A stretch of DNA of 64,000 nucleotides. It comes from Caldifarciminota bacterium (lineage in GTDB: Bacteria; Hydrothermota; UBA3072). Within the stretch, counting starts at the first letter, position 1; the number at the start of each line of letters is the position of its first letter. Made by a program: the position numbers and the translations under genes. The notes beneath the pieces are model-generated. The model was not told the DNA's origin, did not search any database, and worked only from the letters and a program-made list of their open reading frames with translations. The stretch spans positions 62,001 to 126,000 of the forward strand of contig JAFGHJ010000003.1 of the NCBI GenBank assembly GCA_016930175.1. The letters run 5' to 3'. Positions 43,662 to 52,851 of this stretch are shown here, in pieces.

Positions 43662-45031
43662 TAAAGAAACAGAATCTTGAAAGTCTTCTTCGGAAGATAA
43701 AACCAATAAAAAAAATAAAGGACTACGCCGATAAAGCGAATAAAAAGGTTTATCTTGTTGGAGGAATGCTAAGAGACCTTCTGCTTGGTTTTGAGATATG
43801 TGATATTGATATTGCGATAAGCGGTAAAGGTCAAGATTTCGCGAAGGTACTGGGTAGGAATTTCCGTTTAAAAAAGGGTCTGGATGAGTTTAGAGTAACC
43901 AGCGAAGGCGTTGATATCGACGTATCCGGTCTTGGTTCTACTGAAATTCTGGAAGACCTTGGAAGAAGAGATTTTACAATAAACGCTATGGCTTATAACC
44001 TCCTCGATAAACGTTTTATAGATCCTTTTAACGGTGTCAAAGACCTTGAAAATGGTATCATTAGAACCATGGGTAGAAAGAATATTGTGGAAGATAGTTG
44101 CAGGATACTTCGCGGTTTGCGATTTAGAGCTTATCTCGGTTTTGAAATTGAAGAAAACACAGAAGATTTATTTAAAGAATACGCAGGTAAACTCGCGGAA
44201 GTTGCTCCGGAAAGGATACATTTCGAGCTAACGGCTTTATTTAATGCTGATAAGGCCCACCTTGCGGTATTTCCCGAGATTTTCGATAAAATATTTCCCG
44301 GCTTCTTGAAAATGAAAGAAATTAAAGGCGGTAAAATCTCGGAGAATCTTTTAGAACATTCTATATTAACTCTTGAAAAAATGGAAAATCTTTCTAAGGA
44401 CTTCTCTTTATTTGGTAATCACAAAAAGAAAATTGAAGCTTATTATTCGGAAAATAAGACAGCGCTAAAAATAGCTGCCCTGCTGCATGATATAAAGAAA
44501 CCTGATGCGATGGAGGTGGATGGAGACGAGGTTCATTTTTACGGACATGATAAAATGGCTTCTGATTGGTTTAAAAAGATAGGGAAGGAGCTGAAGTTTT
44601 CTGCCGATGAGAGAAATTATATTTCCAAGCTAATGTTGCATCATATGTGGATTCATCTTCTCGCAGCCCAGCAGGAGGTAACGGAGAGAGCCAAAAGAAG
44701 ATTGTGTTTCGAATTGGAGTCGGATGTAATAGGATTAGCGCTGCTTTCTTGTGCGGATCAGACGGCAACAACCGGTGTAATAGATCCCCATTTGACGGAA
44801 GTATGCAAGGATATTATTGGTTATTATTTTTCGATGAAGGATGAAGTGGAGAAACCTCTGCTTAAGGGGCGAGATCTTATTGCAAATTTCAATCTTAGTC
44901 CCGGCCCCGTTTTTGGTGAAATATTAAGTAAGGTACAAATGGCTTACGAAGAAGGAAGAATTAAAACAAAAGAGGAAGCGCTGGAATTTGTCAAAAAAAA
45001 TATAAAGGGACTTGACATAAAAGAGGTATGA
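43658..45031 (+). CDS. tRNA nucleotidyltransferase / poly(A) polymerase family protein with HD domain
   Basis: A 457-aa class II nucleotidyltransferase. The head has VYLVGGMLRDLLLG and DIDIAISG (the DxD site), then DLGRRDFTINAMAYNL and RILRGLRFRAYLGFEIE, as in CCA-adding enzymes and PcnB. The C-terminal half contains an HD phosphohydrolase-like motif, LLHDIKKPDAM. It could add CCA to tRNA or be an A-adding enzyme of a split pair; sequence alone does not decide. It is co-transcribed with lnt (4-nt overlap). Confidence 0.88.
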   Translation: MIKKQNLESLLRKIKPIKKIKDYADKANKKVYLVGGMLRDLLLGFEICDIDIAISGKGQDFAKVLGRNFRLKKGLDEFRVTSEGVDIDVSGLGSTEILEDLGRRDFTINAMAYNLLDKRFIDPFNGVKDLENGIIRTMGRKNIVEDSCRILRGLRFRAYLGFEIEENTEDLFKEYAGKLAEVAPERIHFELTALFNADKAHLAVFPEIFDKIFPGFLKMKEIKGGKISENLLEHSILTLEKMENLSKDFSLFGNHKKKIEAYYSENKTALKIAALLHDIKKPDAMEVDGDEVHFYGHDKMASDWFKKIGKELKFSADERNYISKLMLHHMWIHLLAAQQEVTERAKRRLCFELESDVIGLALLSCADQTATTGVIDPHLTEVCKDIIGYYFSMKDEVEKPLLKGRDLIANFNLSPGPVFGEILSKVQMAYEEGRIKTKEEALEFVKKNIKGLDIKEV

Positions 45032-45039
45032 AATATCTT
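45012..45039 (+). promoter_or_regulatory. Internal promoter for the small lipoprotein
   Basis: TTGACA, 16 nt, TATCTT, lying across the end of the upstream coding region. GGAAAGGAGGAAGGAG follows before the ATG at 45066. Confidence 0.55.
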
Positions 45040-45065
45040 GAAGTAAGGAAAGGAGGAAGGAGCGA

Positions 45066-45542
45066 ATGAAAATAAGATTTTCTAAAGCGATATTTGTTTT
45101 TGCTTTATTGGTTTTGGTTTTTGGTTGCAAGAGAAGTAAATTTATTCCACCTGAAGATGGTGTCGTTACAAAAGAAATGGCTGAAAGGTACGTCAAGGTT
45201 TCCTTTGCTCTAACCGAACTTGCAGAAAGTGAAACAGTAAAGCTTGCCGAGCTTAGAAAGAAATATGGGATTTCTCAAAGTATGGCTGAACTTAGCGATG
45301 AGGAATACAAAGAAAAGTACCCTGAGGTTGTGGCTGTGTGGGATTCCATCCTGCAGGATTGGAACAAGAAACAGGACTCGGTTCATAAGGAGCTTGGTAT
45401 GTCGGAAGAAGAATGGGATTGGATAGCCGGTGCTATTATATCCCATAAAAATAAGGAAATCCGCGAGTTTATTGGCGAAGAATTTGAGAAGATAAAAAAA
45501 GAAAAAGGCTCACTCCCGACGCAACCCACAGATAGTAACTGA
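45066..45542 (+). CDS. Small helical lipoprotein
   Basis: A 158-aa lipoprotein (LVFGC). The mature part is charged and helical (AERYVKVSFALTELAESE, SEEEWDWIAGAIISHKNKEI). No family is recognised. Very strong ribosome-binding site and own promoter. Its 3' end runs 74 nt into the convergent uppP coding region. Confidence 0.75.
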   Translation: MKIRFSKAIFVFALLVLVFGCKRSKFIPPEDGVVTKEMAERYVKVSFALTELAESETVKLAELRKKYGISQSMAELSDEEYKEKYPEVVAVWDSILQDWNKKQDSVHKELGMSEEEWDWIAGAIISHKNKEIREFIGEEFEKIKKEKGSLPTQPTDSN

Positions 45543-46221
45543 ATAAATATAGGTTCTTTTTTATTATTACCTTGTAGAATATCCACAATGCAAGAAGACC
45601 GGAGAAGAAAGCGGCCGCGGATCCGGTAAGTAGGCTTGGTACTTCTATATTAGTTTCCAAAATATCTGGTATATTAATTATGAAAGCTCCCAAAAGAGCA
45701 GGTATTGCGAGGATGAACGAAAATTCGAATGCCTTCTTTCTTGAAACTCCGAGAAGTAGTGCCGTAGCGATTGTAAACCCCGAACGGGAAATTCCAGGGG
45801 TTAATGCTAAAGCTTGAGCGAGACCTATAATAAAAGCCATTTTTAAATCCAGCTCTTCTTTGCTTTCTTTCGGATTTCTGCTTAAAAACAGCATTAAGCC
45901 CGTTACAGAGAGCGTTACTGTAACAAGTAAGTAGTTATTAAACATAAGTTCTATTTCGTCTTTAAATATAATACCTATTAGCGCTATTGGTATTGTTCCT
46001 ACAATTATTATTAGTATTCTTTCTTTAGTCACATAATCCAATATTCTTCTTCGGAAAAATACAATTATTGCTAATAGAGTAGCAAAGTGTAGTGTCGCTT
46101 CCATTATCGCACCTTCACTCCGGAAATTAAGCCAGTACTTTAAGATAACCAGATGGCCGGAACTGGATATAGGAAGAAATTCGGTTAAACCCTGAACAAT
46201 CCCTAATATTAACGATTTCAT
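45469..46221 (-). CDS. uppP: Undecaprenyl-diphosphate phosphatase
   Basis: A 250-aa BacA/UppP membrane enzyme that recycles undecaprenyl diphosphate. It opens GIVQGLTEFLPISSSGHLVI, with the catalytic Glu and Ser, and has LTPGISRSGFTIATALLLG with the catalytic Arg. About seven transmembrane helices. The start coincides with the stop of ubiA (1-nt overlap). Its 3' end overlaps the convergent lipoprotein gene. Confidence 0.95.
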   Translation of the reverse strand: MKSLILGIVQGLTEFLPISSSGHLVILKYWLNFRSEGAIMEATLHFATLLAIIVFFRRRILDYVTKERILIIIVGTIPIALIGIIFKDEIELMFNNYLLVTVTLSVTGLMLFLSRNPKESKEELDLKMAFIIGLAQALALTPGISRSGFTIATALLLGVSRKKAFEFSFILAIPALLGAFIINIPDILETNIEVPSLLTGSAAAFFSGLLALWIFYKVIIKKNLYLFSYYLWVASGVSLFLFLSSQILRQ

Positions 46222-47021
46222 TAAATCCTACTTAAGATTAATGATATAACACCAGGTACGATTAAAAATTTTAGTATTCTTTGTGTATTACTGAACCAGA
46301 TAGGAGTGGCTTCTGCTCTTTTAATCATAATCAAAACGGGCAAAACAATACCGGGAATAGCGCAAACCGCGAAGAGCTTACCTAATATGAAAGAGTTGAA
46401 AAATATCCACAGAATTAAAATCCATAGCGTGAACAAAACTAATTGGCGGGTACGTTTTATACCGAATACAACCGGGAAGGTACGGAACCCCGCCTTTCTA
46501 TCTCCCATAAGATCTTCTCCGTCCTTTAATATTTCTCTTGGCAGGTTTAAAAAGAATATTAATGAAGAGGGTAATATCGCGTTTTTTAGATTGAGGAAAG
46601 CACCGGAAGCAAGAGCTCCGGCTATGATTGTAAGAGAAAGCAATAAAGCTACCGTAATGTTCCCTATCAGAGGTCGTCTTTTTAAGATAGGAGTATATAT
46701 AATAAGCAAGAACGTAGCTGCCAATCCGATTTTCAATAGATTCAGGTCGACAATGGTTAGTAAAATATTGCCTAAAATAAAAAGAGAGATAGAAATTAAT
46801 AAAACTTGTTTGCTCGTTAACTTGCCTGAAGGAATTAACCTGTCAGGTCTGTTTATTTCGTCAGTTTCGACATCGAAATAATCGTTTATGAGATTGCCGG
46901 CTATTGTTATTATGGCTACTGATAACGCGGTAAGATAAACATGGATTCCAATATAAGCCGATGTGAGGAAAGCGCCAAGAATTACAACCCCTCCTGCTGT
47001 CAGTGCGTTAAGTACCCTCAT
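46221..47021 (-). CDS. UbiA-family prenyltransferase, digeranylgeranylglyceryl phosphate synthase-like
   Basis: A 266-aa membrane prenyltransferase. The first aspartate motif is NLINDYFDVETDEINRPDR and the second REILKDGEDLMGD. Both, and the opening RVLNALTAGGVVILGAF, resemble archaeal DGGGP synthases (from memory RLKNCLTA, REIIKDYEDIEGD) more than MenA or UbiA. Bacteria of the FCB group are known to carry such genes; the real acceptor is uncertain. The N-terminus is about nine residues short, and its ATG lies directly after an ACACGGAGACA repeat word that also supplies GGAG as a ribosome-binding site. Confidence 0.8.
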   Translation of the reverse strand: MRVLNALTAGGVVILGAFLTSAYIGIHVYLTALSVAIITIAGNLINDYFDVETDEINRPDRLIPSGKLTSKQVLLISISLFILGNILLTIVDLNLLKIGLAATFLLIIYTPILKRRPLIGNITVALLLSLTIIAGALASGAFLNLKNAILPSSLIFFLNLPREILKDGEDLMGDRKAGFRTFPVVFGIKRTRQLVLFTLWILILWIFFNSFILGKLFAVCAIPGIVLPVLIMIKRAEATPIWFSNTQRILKFLIVPGVISLILSRI

Positions 47022-47101
47022 TGTCTCCGTGTTCTCTGTGTTTTTTTAAAACAATCACAATTATTTCTCTGTGTACTCTGTGGTAAATGTTTTTTAAATT
47101 A
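47022..47101. repeat. Word-like repeat block abutting ubiA
   Basis: TTGTCTCCGTGTTCTCTGTG, AACAATCACAATTATTTC, and TCTGTGTACTCTGTGGTAAA. It fills the whole metG-ubiA gap. Confidence 0.5.
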
Positions 47102-49096
47102 TTATGAGACTTTAGATCCTGCAGGGACATCCTCATCCGGAGTGATAATTGAAATTTTGTCTCCGCTGCTTGCCGCAAGAAGCATGCCTTCTGATTTAAT
47201 TCCTCTTATCGTTGCAGGTTCCAGATTGGTGATAACCACGATTTTCTTATTCAGCAGCTGTTCCGGAGTATAACATTCCTTAACGCCGGCTATAAGAGTG
47301 CGTTTTTCTCCCGTATTTACAGTGAGTTTGTATAGTTTGTCTGCTCCCTGCACATCTTCAACTTCTTCTATTATCCCTACTTTCAAACCCATCTTTGTGA
47401 AGTCATCGATTGTAACATGAGTCATATTCAACCTCCTTAATTGTTTTTCTATATCAGTGTCTTCAATTTTTTTGAAAAGCGGTTCGATCTTTCCTGTTTT
47501 GTGGTCTTCAGGAAGCTCTATTTCTTTTAGTTTATCCCATTCTTTTTCTTCGAGTTTCAATAACGAGAAGATTTTGTTTGCGGTGAAAGGTATGAAAAGT
47601 TTCCCGATTGTACCCAGAACGTGAGTCAGGTGAGAACAGAGATAGATCGTGGTAGCCATTCGCTGCAGGTCTTTTTTTCTGCTTTCCCAGGGTTTCATCT
47701 GGTCGTAGTACCTGTTTCCTGTTGTGCTTATTTGCATCAGTAGTCTTATAGCCTGTCTGAAATTAAATTTTGAAAGAGAAGCGTCTAATTTGTCTATTAT
47801 TGAATTAACTTCTGATAGCATTTTTTTATCTTTCTCTGAGAATTTACCAGGTTTTGGTATTCTGCCTTCAGTATATCTATCTGTAAATTTAAGCGTCCTA
47901 TTTACGAAATTTCCAAGGTTGTTTATAAGTTCCTGATTAACTCTTTCCTGAAATTCTTTCCATTTGAATTCCGAATCCCTTGTTTCAGGCATTATGCTGC
48001 ACAAGTAATATCTTAGAAAATCGGGTTCGAAATTTTCCAGATATTCATGCAACCAGATAGCCCAGTTTCTGCTTGTGGAAATTTGTTTCCCTTCTAGATT
48101 TAAGTACTCGTTTGCCGGTATTTCATCAGGCAAAGTGAATTCTTCTGTACCCATAATGATTGCAGGCCAGATTATGCCGTGAAATACAATATTATCTTTT
48201 CCTATAAAATGAATCAAGCTGGTGTTCGGATCTTTCCAATAGTCTTTCCATCTTTCCGGCTGCCCTATTTTTTCCGCCCATTCTATTGTCGAAGAGATGT
48301 AGCCAAGAGGAGCATCAAACCATACATAAAGAACTTTGTTGGCAGGTGCATCATCGAGAGGTACGGGTACACCCCACTCAAGATCTCTTGTTATTGGTCT
48401 TGGCTTGAGGCCTTCTTTTAGCCAGCCTTTTAGATAACTTTTTACGGTTTTTCTCCATTTCTTTTTTTCAATCCATTTTTCTAATTTGCCTTGAAATTTA
48501 TCGAGTAGAAGATACCAGTGTTTGGTCTCTTTCTTTATTGGTTTAGTTCCGCACAATTTACACCTGGGATTTATTAATTGATCTGCTTCCAGCCAACTAC
48601 CACAGGAATCGCAGGAATCTCCCCTTGCTTCATCAAAATCGCAGTATGGGCAAGTCCCTTCTACGTATCTGTCGGGAAGAAATTTCTTGCAGTTTTCACA
48701 GTAAAATTCTTTGCTTGTTTTTGCTTCTATGTACCCTTTCTCATATAGTTCTAGAAAAATTTTCTGTGATAAATCATGATGAATTTTCCTTGAAGTCCCG
48801 GAGAAATTGTCGAATTCAACTCCTAATTTTTTTAAAGATTCCTTTATTATTTTATGGTAACGTTTTACCAGATCCTTGGGTGAGATTCCTTCTTTTTCAG
48901 CAGATAGAGTTATTGGAACACCGTTTTCATCGGTTCCGCAAATGTAAATTACATCGGCGTTTTTTTTTCTTAGAAAACGTGTATAAATATCAGCAGGCAG
49001 ATATACACCGGCAAGGTGCCCGATATGAACCGGCCCGTTTGCGTAAGGTAATGCCCCTGTTACTATTATTTTTCTTTTTTCTTTAATCTGATCCAC
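47102..49096 (-). CDS. metG: Methionyl-tRNA synthetase with C-terminal tRNA-binding domain
   Basis: A 664-aa class I synthetase. It has GALPYANGPVHIGHLAG (HIGH motif), a zinc region with several CxxC pairs (CENCKKFLPDRYVEGTCPYC, CDSCGSW, CKLCG), and KQISTSR as the KMSKS equivalent. The C-terminal OB-fold Trbp111-like domain has VGIIEEVEDVQGADKLYKL and GIKSEGMLLAAS. It overlaps the upstream ricT by 31 nt. Confidence 0.96.
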   Translation of the reverse strand: MDQIKEKRKIIVTGALPYANGPVHIGHLAGVYLPADIYTRFLRKKNADVIYICGTDENGVPITLSAEKEGISPKDLVKRYHKIIKESLKKLGVEFDNFSGTSRKIHHDLSQKIFLELYEKGYIEAKTSKEFYCENCKKFLPDRYVEGTCPYCDFDEARGDSCDSCGSWLEADQLINPRCKLCGTKPIKKETKHWYLLLDKFQGKLEKWIEKKKWRKTVKSYLKGWLKEGLKPRPITRDLEWGVPVPLDDAPANKVLYVWFDAPLGYISSTIEWAEKIGQPERWKDYWKDPNTSLIHFIGKDNIVFHGIIWPAIIMGTEEFTLPDEIPANEYLNLEGKQISTSRNWAIWLHEYLENFEPDFLRYYLCSIMPETRDSEFKWKEFQERVNQELINNLGNFVNRTLKFTDRYTEGRIPKPGKFSEKDKKMLSEVNSIIDKLDASLSKFNFRQAIRLLMQISTTGNRYYDQMKPWESRKKDLQRMATTIYLCSHLTHVLGTIGKLFIPFTANKIFSLLKLEEKEWDKLKEIELPEDHKTGKIEPLFKKIEDTDIEKQLRRLNMTHVTIDDFTKMGLKVGIIEEVEDVQGADKLYKLTVNTGEKRTLIAGVKECYTPEQLLNKKIVVITNLEPATIRGIKSEGMLLAASSGDKISIITPDEDVPAGSKVS

Positions 49097-49869
49097 GTAT
49101 CGCCTTTTTTCTTTATTTCTTCAATGGGAATTTCTTCCTGAGTTTCATCAGGGTTTGAAACTGTTACAATTCCTGTTAACATATTTCTATGAAGTACCTG
49201 GCTGTTTCCTTTTTCTGTTTTGATCAAATTATCTCTTTCGGGGAATTCCTGACCTGTTTTATCATAAAAATTTTGTTCATACTGCAGACAGCAAAGTAGC
49301 CTTCCACACAGACCGGAAATTTTTGAAGGGCTAATATAAATGTCCTGATTTCTCGCAGTTTCAAGCTTTACTCTTGGTTTTTCCGCTAAGAAAGTATTGC
49401 AGCAAAGCGGGCTTCCGCATAAACCTAATCCTCCCATAAATCCGGCATAATCTCTGACCCCCATATGCCTCAGTTCTATTATGCAATTAAATTCTTTCTT
49501 CAGATCTTTTACAAGGGTTCTAAAGTCTATTCTTTTATCGGCGAGGAAATAAAATTTAAGCCTTTTACCATTCCATTCTTTGTCTACTCCGACTACTTTC
49601 ATGGTAAGTTTATAATGTTTTATTCTCTTTTTGCAGAAGTCAAGAGCTTTTTCTTCATCTTTTTGAATTTCCTTTAATTTGTCTTTTTCGCTATCGTAAA
49701 TAAGATGAAGCACCTTTCCTTCCGGTTGTAATTTACAATGTATTTCGTCCGAAGCTTTGCCCGCGAAGCGCTCATTTTTTATTTCACAGAGGATATACTC
49801 TCCACTTTTGAGTGTAAACTCTGATTCCATAGGATATTTGACGCCGTGGAATTTTACAAAGTACAACAT
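49066..49869 (-). CDS. PSP1/RicT-like protein
   Basis: A 267-aa PSP1-domain protein with LGLCGSPLCCNTFL and ISGLCGRLLCCLQYEQ, whose cysteines in B. subtilis RicT bind Fe-S clusters in the RicAFT complex that promotes RNase Y activity. Gene order holB-ricT-metG is conserved in many bacteria. No RicA or RicF is seen here. Confidence 0.92.
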   Translation of the reverse strand: MLYFVKFHGVKYPMESEFTLKSGEYILCEIKNERFAGKASDEIHCKLQPEGKVLHLIYDSEKDKLKEIQKDEEKALDFCKKRIKHYKLTMKVVGVDKEWNGKRLKFYFLADKRIDFRTLVKDLKKEFNCIIELRHMGVRDYAGFMGGLGLCGSPLCCNTFLAEKPRVKLETARNQDIYISPSKISGLCGRLLCCLQYEQNFYDKTGQEFPERDNLIKTEKGNSQVLHRNMLTGIVTVSNPDETQEEIPIEEIKKKGDTWIRLKKKEK

Positions 49870-50756
49870 CAGACTTTTAACATAAGATAAAAAATGATTT
49901 TTTCCGCACTGATATTTGAGTAGTAGTACCGGTAGGCTTTTTTCAGAAGGGAAAAAGTATTCCAGGCTTTACTAGATGTAATTTCTTTATTTTTGTATTT
50001 ATCTTCTACCTTTTTCTGTAAGTACTGTAGCATAGATTCTATATTCCATTCTTTTCTCAGCTCTTCGGACCAGTTTTTTAAACGTGATTTTGATGAAAGA
50101 GAAAAAAACAATTCTTCTATTCTTTCCTCTAAATTTTTCTTAGAATTTAAAAAGAGGGTTTCCTCTATACCTCTTCCAAAACGGTTAATAGATTCGTCTT
50201 TCAATATTTCTTTCTGCAGTTCAAAAGGCAAAGGACTAAACCTTACAGTATGACTTCTGGATACGATTGTTTCAGGTAAAAAGTGTTTTTCCGTTGTTAT
50301 CAGTATAAAGATTACGTTTGGAGGCGGTTCTTCAAGGATTTTCAAGAAAGCGTTGAACCCTTCTGTTGTGATTCTGTCAGCCTGGGCTATTATTACGATT
50401 TTCCACTCGTTTTCCATGGGTGTCAAGTAGGTGTAATCTTGAAGCTTTCTTACTGTATCGATAGAGATGTGTCCTTTCCTTTGCCTGAGTTTGAAGTATT
50501 CTTTATTCCTCCTTGAATCCATAATTTCATTCTTTTCGAGTCCTTCAAATTCCGGAAATATAATTGCGAGATCAGGATGAGTACCTTTAAAAGTTTTCTT
50601 TTTGTCTTTAAGTATTTCTGAAGCAAAATATAATGCCGTGGAAAACTTACCTACCCCGGGTGGTCCGTAAAACAGAAATGTAGAAGGAAATTTACCTGTT
50701 TTTATTATTGAGTTTAATATTTTCTTTGGGATTTTTTGTCCTTTTATTTCTTCCAT
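49869..50756 (-). CDS. holB: DNA polymerase III delta' subunit
   Basis: A 295-aa AAA+ clamp-loader subunit. Walker A GPPGVGKFS, the sensor/helix region FNAFLKILEEPPPNVIFILIT, and SRS in place of the usual SRC. The end of the gene is shared with the ricT start (1-nt overlap). C-terminal collar domain is helical. Confidence 0.9.
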   Translation of the reverse strand: MEEIKGQKIPKKILNSIIKTGKFPSTFLFYGPPGVGKFSTALYFASEILKDKKKTFKGTHPDLAIIFPEFEGLEKNEIMDSRRNKEYFKLRQRKGHISIDTVRKLQDYTYLTPMENEWKIVIIAQADRITTEGFNAFLKILEEPPPNVIFILITTEKHFLPETIVSRSHTVRFSPLPFELQKEILKDESINRFGRGIEETLFLNSKKNLEERIEELFFSLSSKSRLKNWSEELRKEWNIESMLQYLQKKVEDKYKNKEITSSKAWNTFSLLKKAYRYYYSNISAEKIIFYLMLKV

Positions 50757-50760
50757 ATAT

Positions 50761-51867
50761 TTATAATTTTATATAATTGAAAGGATTAACCGCTTTGCCG
50801 TTTTTTCTTATTTCGAAGTGAAGGCTTGGTTTTTTTACGGAACCAGTTTGCCCAACTTGACCGATAAAGTCTCCTGCTTCGACTTCAGTTCCGTTCTCAA
50901 CCGAAGCGGAAGCGAGATGACTGTATAAGGTTATAAATCCGTCGCCGTGCTGTATTAGGATTAACTTGCCGTAACCAAGGAAATTATCACTATATACGAC
51001 TTTGCCGGGTGCTACTGCTTCAACGTTAGTTCCCCAGGGGACTTCGATATCTATTCCTCTGTTTATGGTCTCGGTTCCATACTTTTCTTCTCTTTTTTTG
51101 CCGAAATATCCCGAGACCATGCCATCTACCGGTAATTTGAGTATTTTTTCGGCGAAGTATCTGCTTCCGGGAGTTATTTCTTGTTTGGAGAGGCTTTTTA
51201 TTAACTTTTCCAGATCTTCCATTGCTTTTTCCATTTCTTTGGACATTGCTACAGCTTTCTTGCTTTCACCCTCAATTTCGTTTAAATACTCATTTTTTTC
51301 TTTTTTAGTCTTCGCTAAAGCAATTTCTTGATCTTTTACCTCATATAAAATTTCATCCAGAATTTCCGCTTTTCTTTCAATTCTTTCGTTTTGCAATTGA
51401 AGACGTTCTTCTAATCGTTCTATTTCATCAAGCACTCTCTTATCTTGATCCGCGATTATGGTAAGAAATTTTACCCTTTTTAATGCATCAGAAAAGGAGT
51501 AAGAAAGTAATATAACTTCAATGGGATGCAGCGGTCCGTGTATATATATTTCTTTAATCCTATTACCCAATATTTCTCTTTTCTCTTGCAGTCTATAATG
51601 TATTTCATTCATGAGAAGTTCGATGTTCTTTTTTTCTTCATTTGTTATTTCTTTTTTTCTTTTGAGCACGTTAATGAGTTCCGTATTTAGGCTTATTTCT
51701 TTATCGAGCTCCTGTATATTTTTTAAAATGTCTGTTTTTTCAAATTTCAACTCTGCTATTTTTTCTTTCTGCTCTTTTAATTGAGCCCTTAGGATTTGCA
51801 ATCTTTCTTCCGGAGATTTCACCTCCGCAGAAATGAGGGTCATTAGTAGTAAAAAACAGATAGCCAT
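50761..51867 (-). CDS. envC: EnvC-like coiled-coil protein with a degenerate M23/LytM domain
   Basis: A 368-aa exported protein. A signal peptide (CFLLLMTLISA) precedes a long coiled coil (about 20-230), then a LytM domain. The zinc ligands are partly lost: the motif H-x-G-x-D reads NRGID and H-x-H reads SLH. Such degenerate LytM domains in E. coli EnvC and NlpD activate amidases instead of cleaving peptidoglycan themselves, so that role is likely here. The gene begins one base after the stop of a small ORF. Confidence 0.88.
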   Translation of the reverse strand: MAICFLLLMTLISAEVKSPEERLQILRAQLKEQKEKIAELKFEKTDILKNIQELDKEISLNTELINVLKRKKEITNEEKKNIELLMNEIHYRLQEKREILGNRIKEIYIHGPLHPIEVILLSYSFSDALKRVKFLTIIADQDKRVLDEIERLEERLQLQNERIERKAEILDEILYEVKDQEIALAKTKKEKNEYLNEIEGESKKAVAMSKEMEKAMEDLEKLIKSLSKQEITPGSRYFAEKILKLPVDGMVSGYFGKKREEKYGTETINRGIDIEVPWGTNVEAVAPGKVVYSDNFLGYGKLILIQHGDGFITLYSHLASASVENGTEVEAGDFIGQVGQTGSVKKPSLHFEIRKNGKAVNPFNYIKL

Positions 51868-51868
51868 C

Positions 51869-52003
51869 TTACCCCAATAGTTTGTTATTTGTTTTAAGTG
51901 AATTTTCTGATATTTTACTGTCTTCTCTAATAAATGATGATATTCTTTTTTTTAAGGCGAAAAGGACGCCGAGAAGAGTAATTATAAAGCTCTTTCTATT
52001 CAT
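51869..52003 (-). CDS. 44-aa small membrane-like protein between era and envC
   Basis: Not in the ORF track. It starts at the ATG inside TTATGAATAG, which holds the era stop, and ends one base before the envC ATG (TAAGATG). The sequence begins MNRKSFIITLLGVLFALKKR, a short hydrophobic helix with basic flanks, followed by a polar tail. The tight packing and helix suggest a real coupled gene, but a ribosome-binding site is weak and I recognise no family. Confidence 0.5.
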   Translation of the reverse strand: MNRKSFIITLLGVLFALKKRISSFIREDSKISENSLKTNNKLLG

Positions 52004-52844
52004 AATAACCTAACCTTTTTACTTCTTCCTTTTCTTTTCTCCAGTTTTTCTTAACCGCTACCCAGGTGCTCATGTATACCGGTCTTCCAAGAAAGTTTTC
52101 GATGTTTTTACGTGCTTCGCTTACTACTTTCTTTAATTTTTCTCCGCCTTTTCCTATTATAATGCCTTTTTGAGATTCTTTTTCGACGAAAATTTTTATA
52201 TCTATCCTGCCGTTTTCCATGTTTTCCACTTTTACAGCGACGGAATATGGTATTTCTTGTGAATATTCGTAAAGTATTCTTTCTCTAACGAATTCTTCGA
52301 TAAAGAAGCGCTCAGGCCGGTCAGATATGAAATCTTCCGGATATAGCGGTTCTCCTTCAGGTAAATAATCCAGTAGAGAAGGTATGATTTTATCTGCGTT
52401 GTCACCTCTTAAGGCGGATATAGTAAAAACCTTATCAAAAGATTGTAAATCTATATTTTCTATTATCTTATCTAGATCTTTTTCGGAAATTAAATCTATC
52501 TTATTTATAATCAAAAAAGTTGGTTTTTTAGGTCTGGAAGGGAAGCTGTCCGTAATTGAGCTTTCTCTATGGTCAATCATTAACATTATTGCGTCAGAAT
52601 CATTTATAGATGTTTTGATCTGCTGCTGCATTGCGCTTTCCATCTCATTTCCCGGTTTGAATTTACCCGGAGTGTCTATAAAAATGATTTGGTTGTTTTC
52701 TTCTGTCCATATACCTAAAATTCTGTTTCTTGTTGTTTGGGGTTTTGGTGTAATGATAGAAATATTGCTGCCTATAAGGCGGTTTAATAAAGTCGACTTG
52801 CCTACATTTGGTTTTCCAACTATTGAAACATATCCTGCTTTCAT
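51996..52844 (-). CDS. era: GTPase Era
   Basis: A 282-aa GTPase needed for 16S rRNA processing and 30S assembly. G1 GKPNVGKSTL, G3 DTPG and G4 NKIDL are visible. The C-terminal KH domain has IIIGKGGEKLKKVVSEARKNIE. It begins the era-envC-holB-ricT-metG run from a leaderless-type promoter. Confidence 0.96.
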   Translation of the reverse strand: MKAGYVSIVGKPNVGKSTLLNRLIGSNISIITPKPQTTRNRILGIWTEENNQIIFIDTPGKFKPGNEMESAMQQQIKTSINDSDAIMLMIDHRESSITDSFPSRPKKPTFLIINKIDLISEKDLDKIIENIDLQSFDKVFTISALRGDNADKIIPSLLDYLPEGEPLYPEDFISDRPERFFIEEFVRERILYEYSQEIPYSVAVKVENMENGRIDIKIFVEKESQKGIIIGKGGEKLKKVVSEARKNIENFLGRPVYMSTWVAVKKNWRKEKEEVKRLGYYE

Positions 52845-52851
52845 ATAAGCA

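Noticed and set aside
46306-46881. 191-aa plus-strand ORF opposite ubiA
   Set aside because: Shadow of a membrane-protein gene; no start signals.
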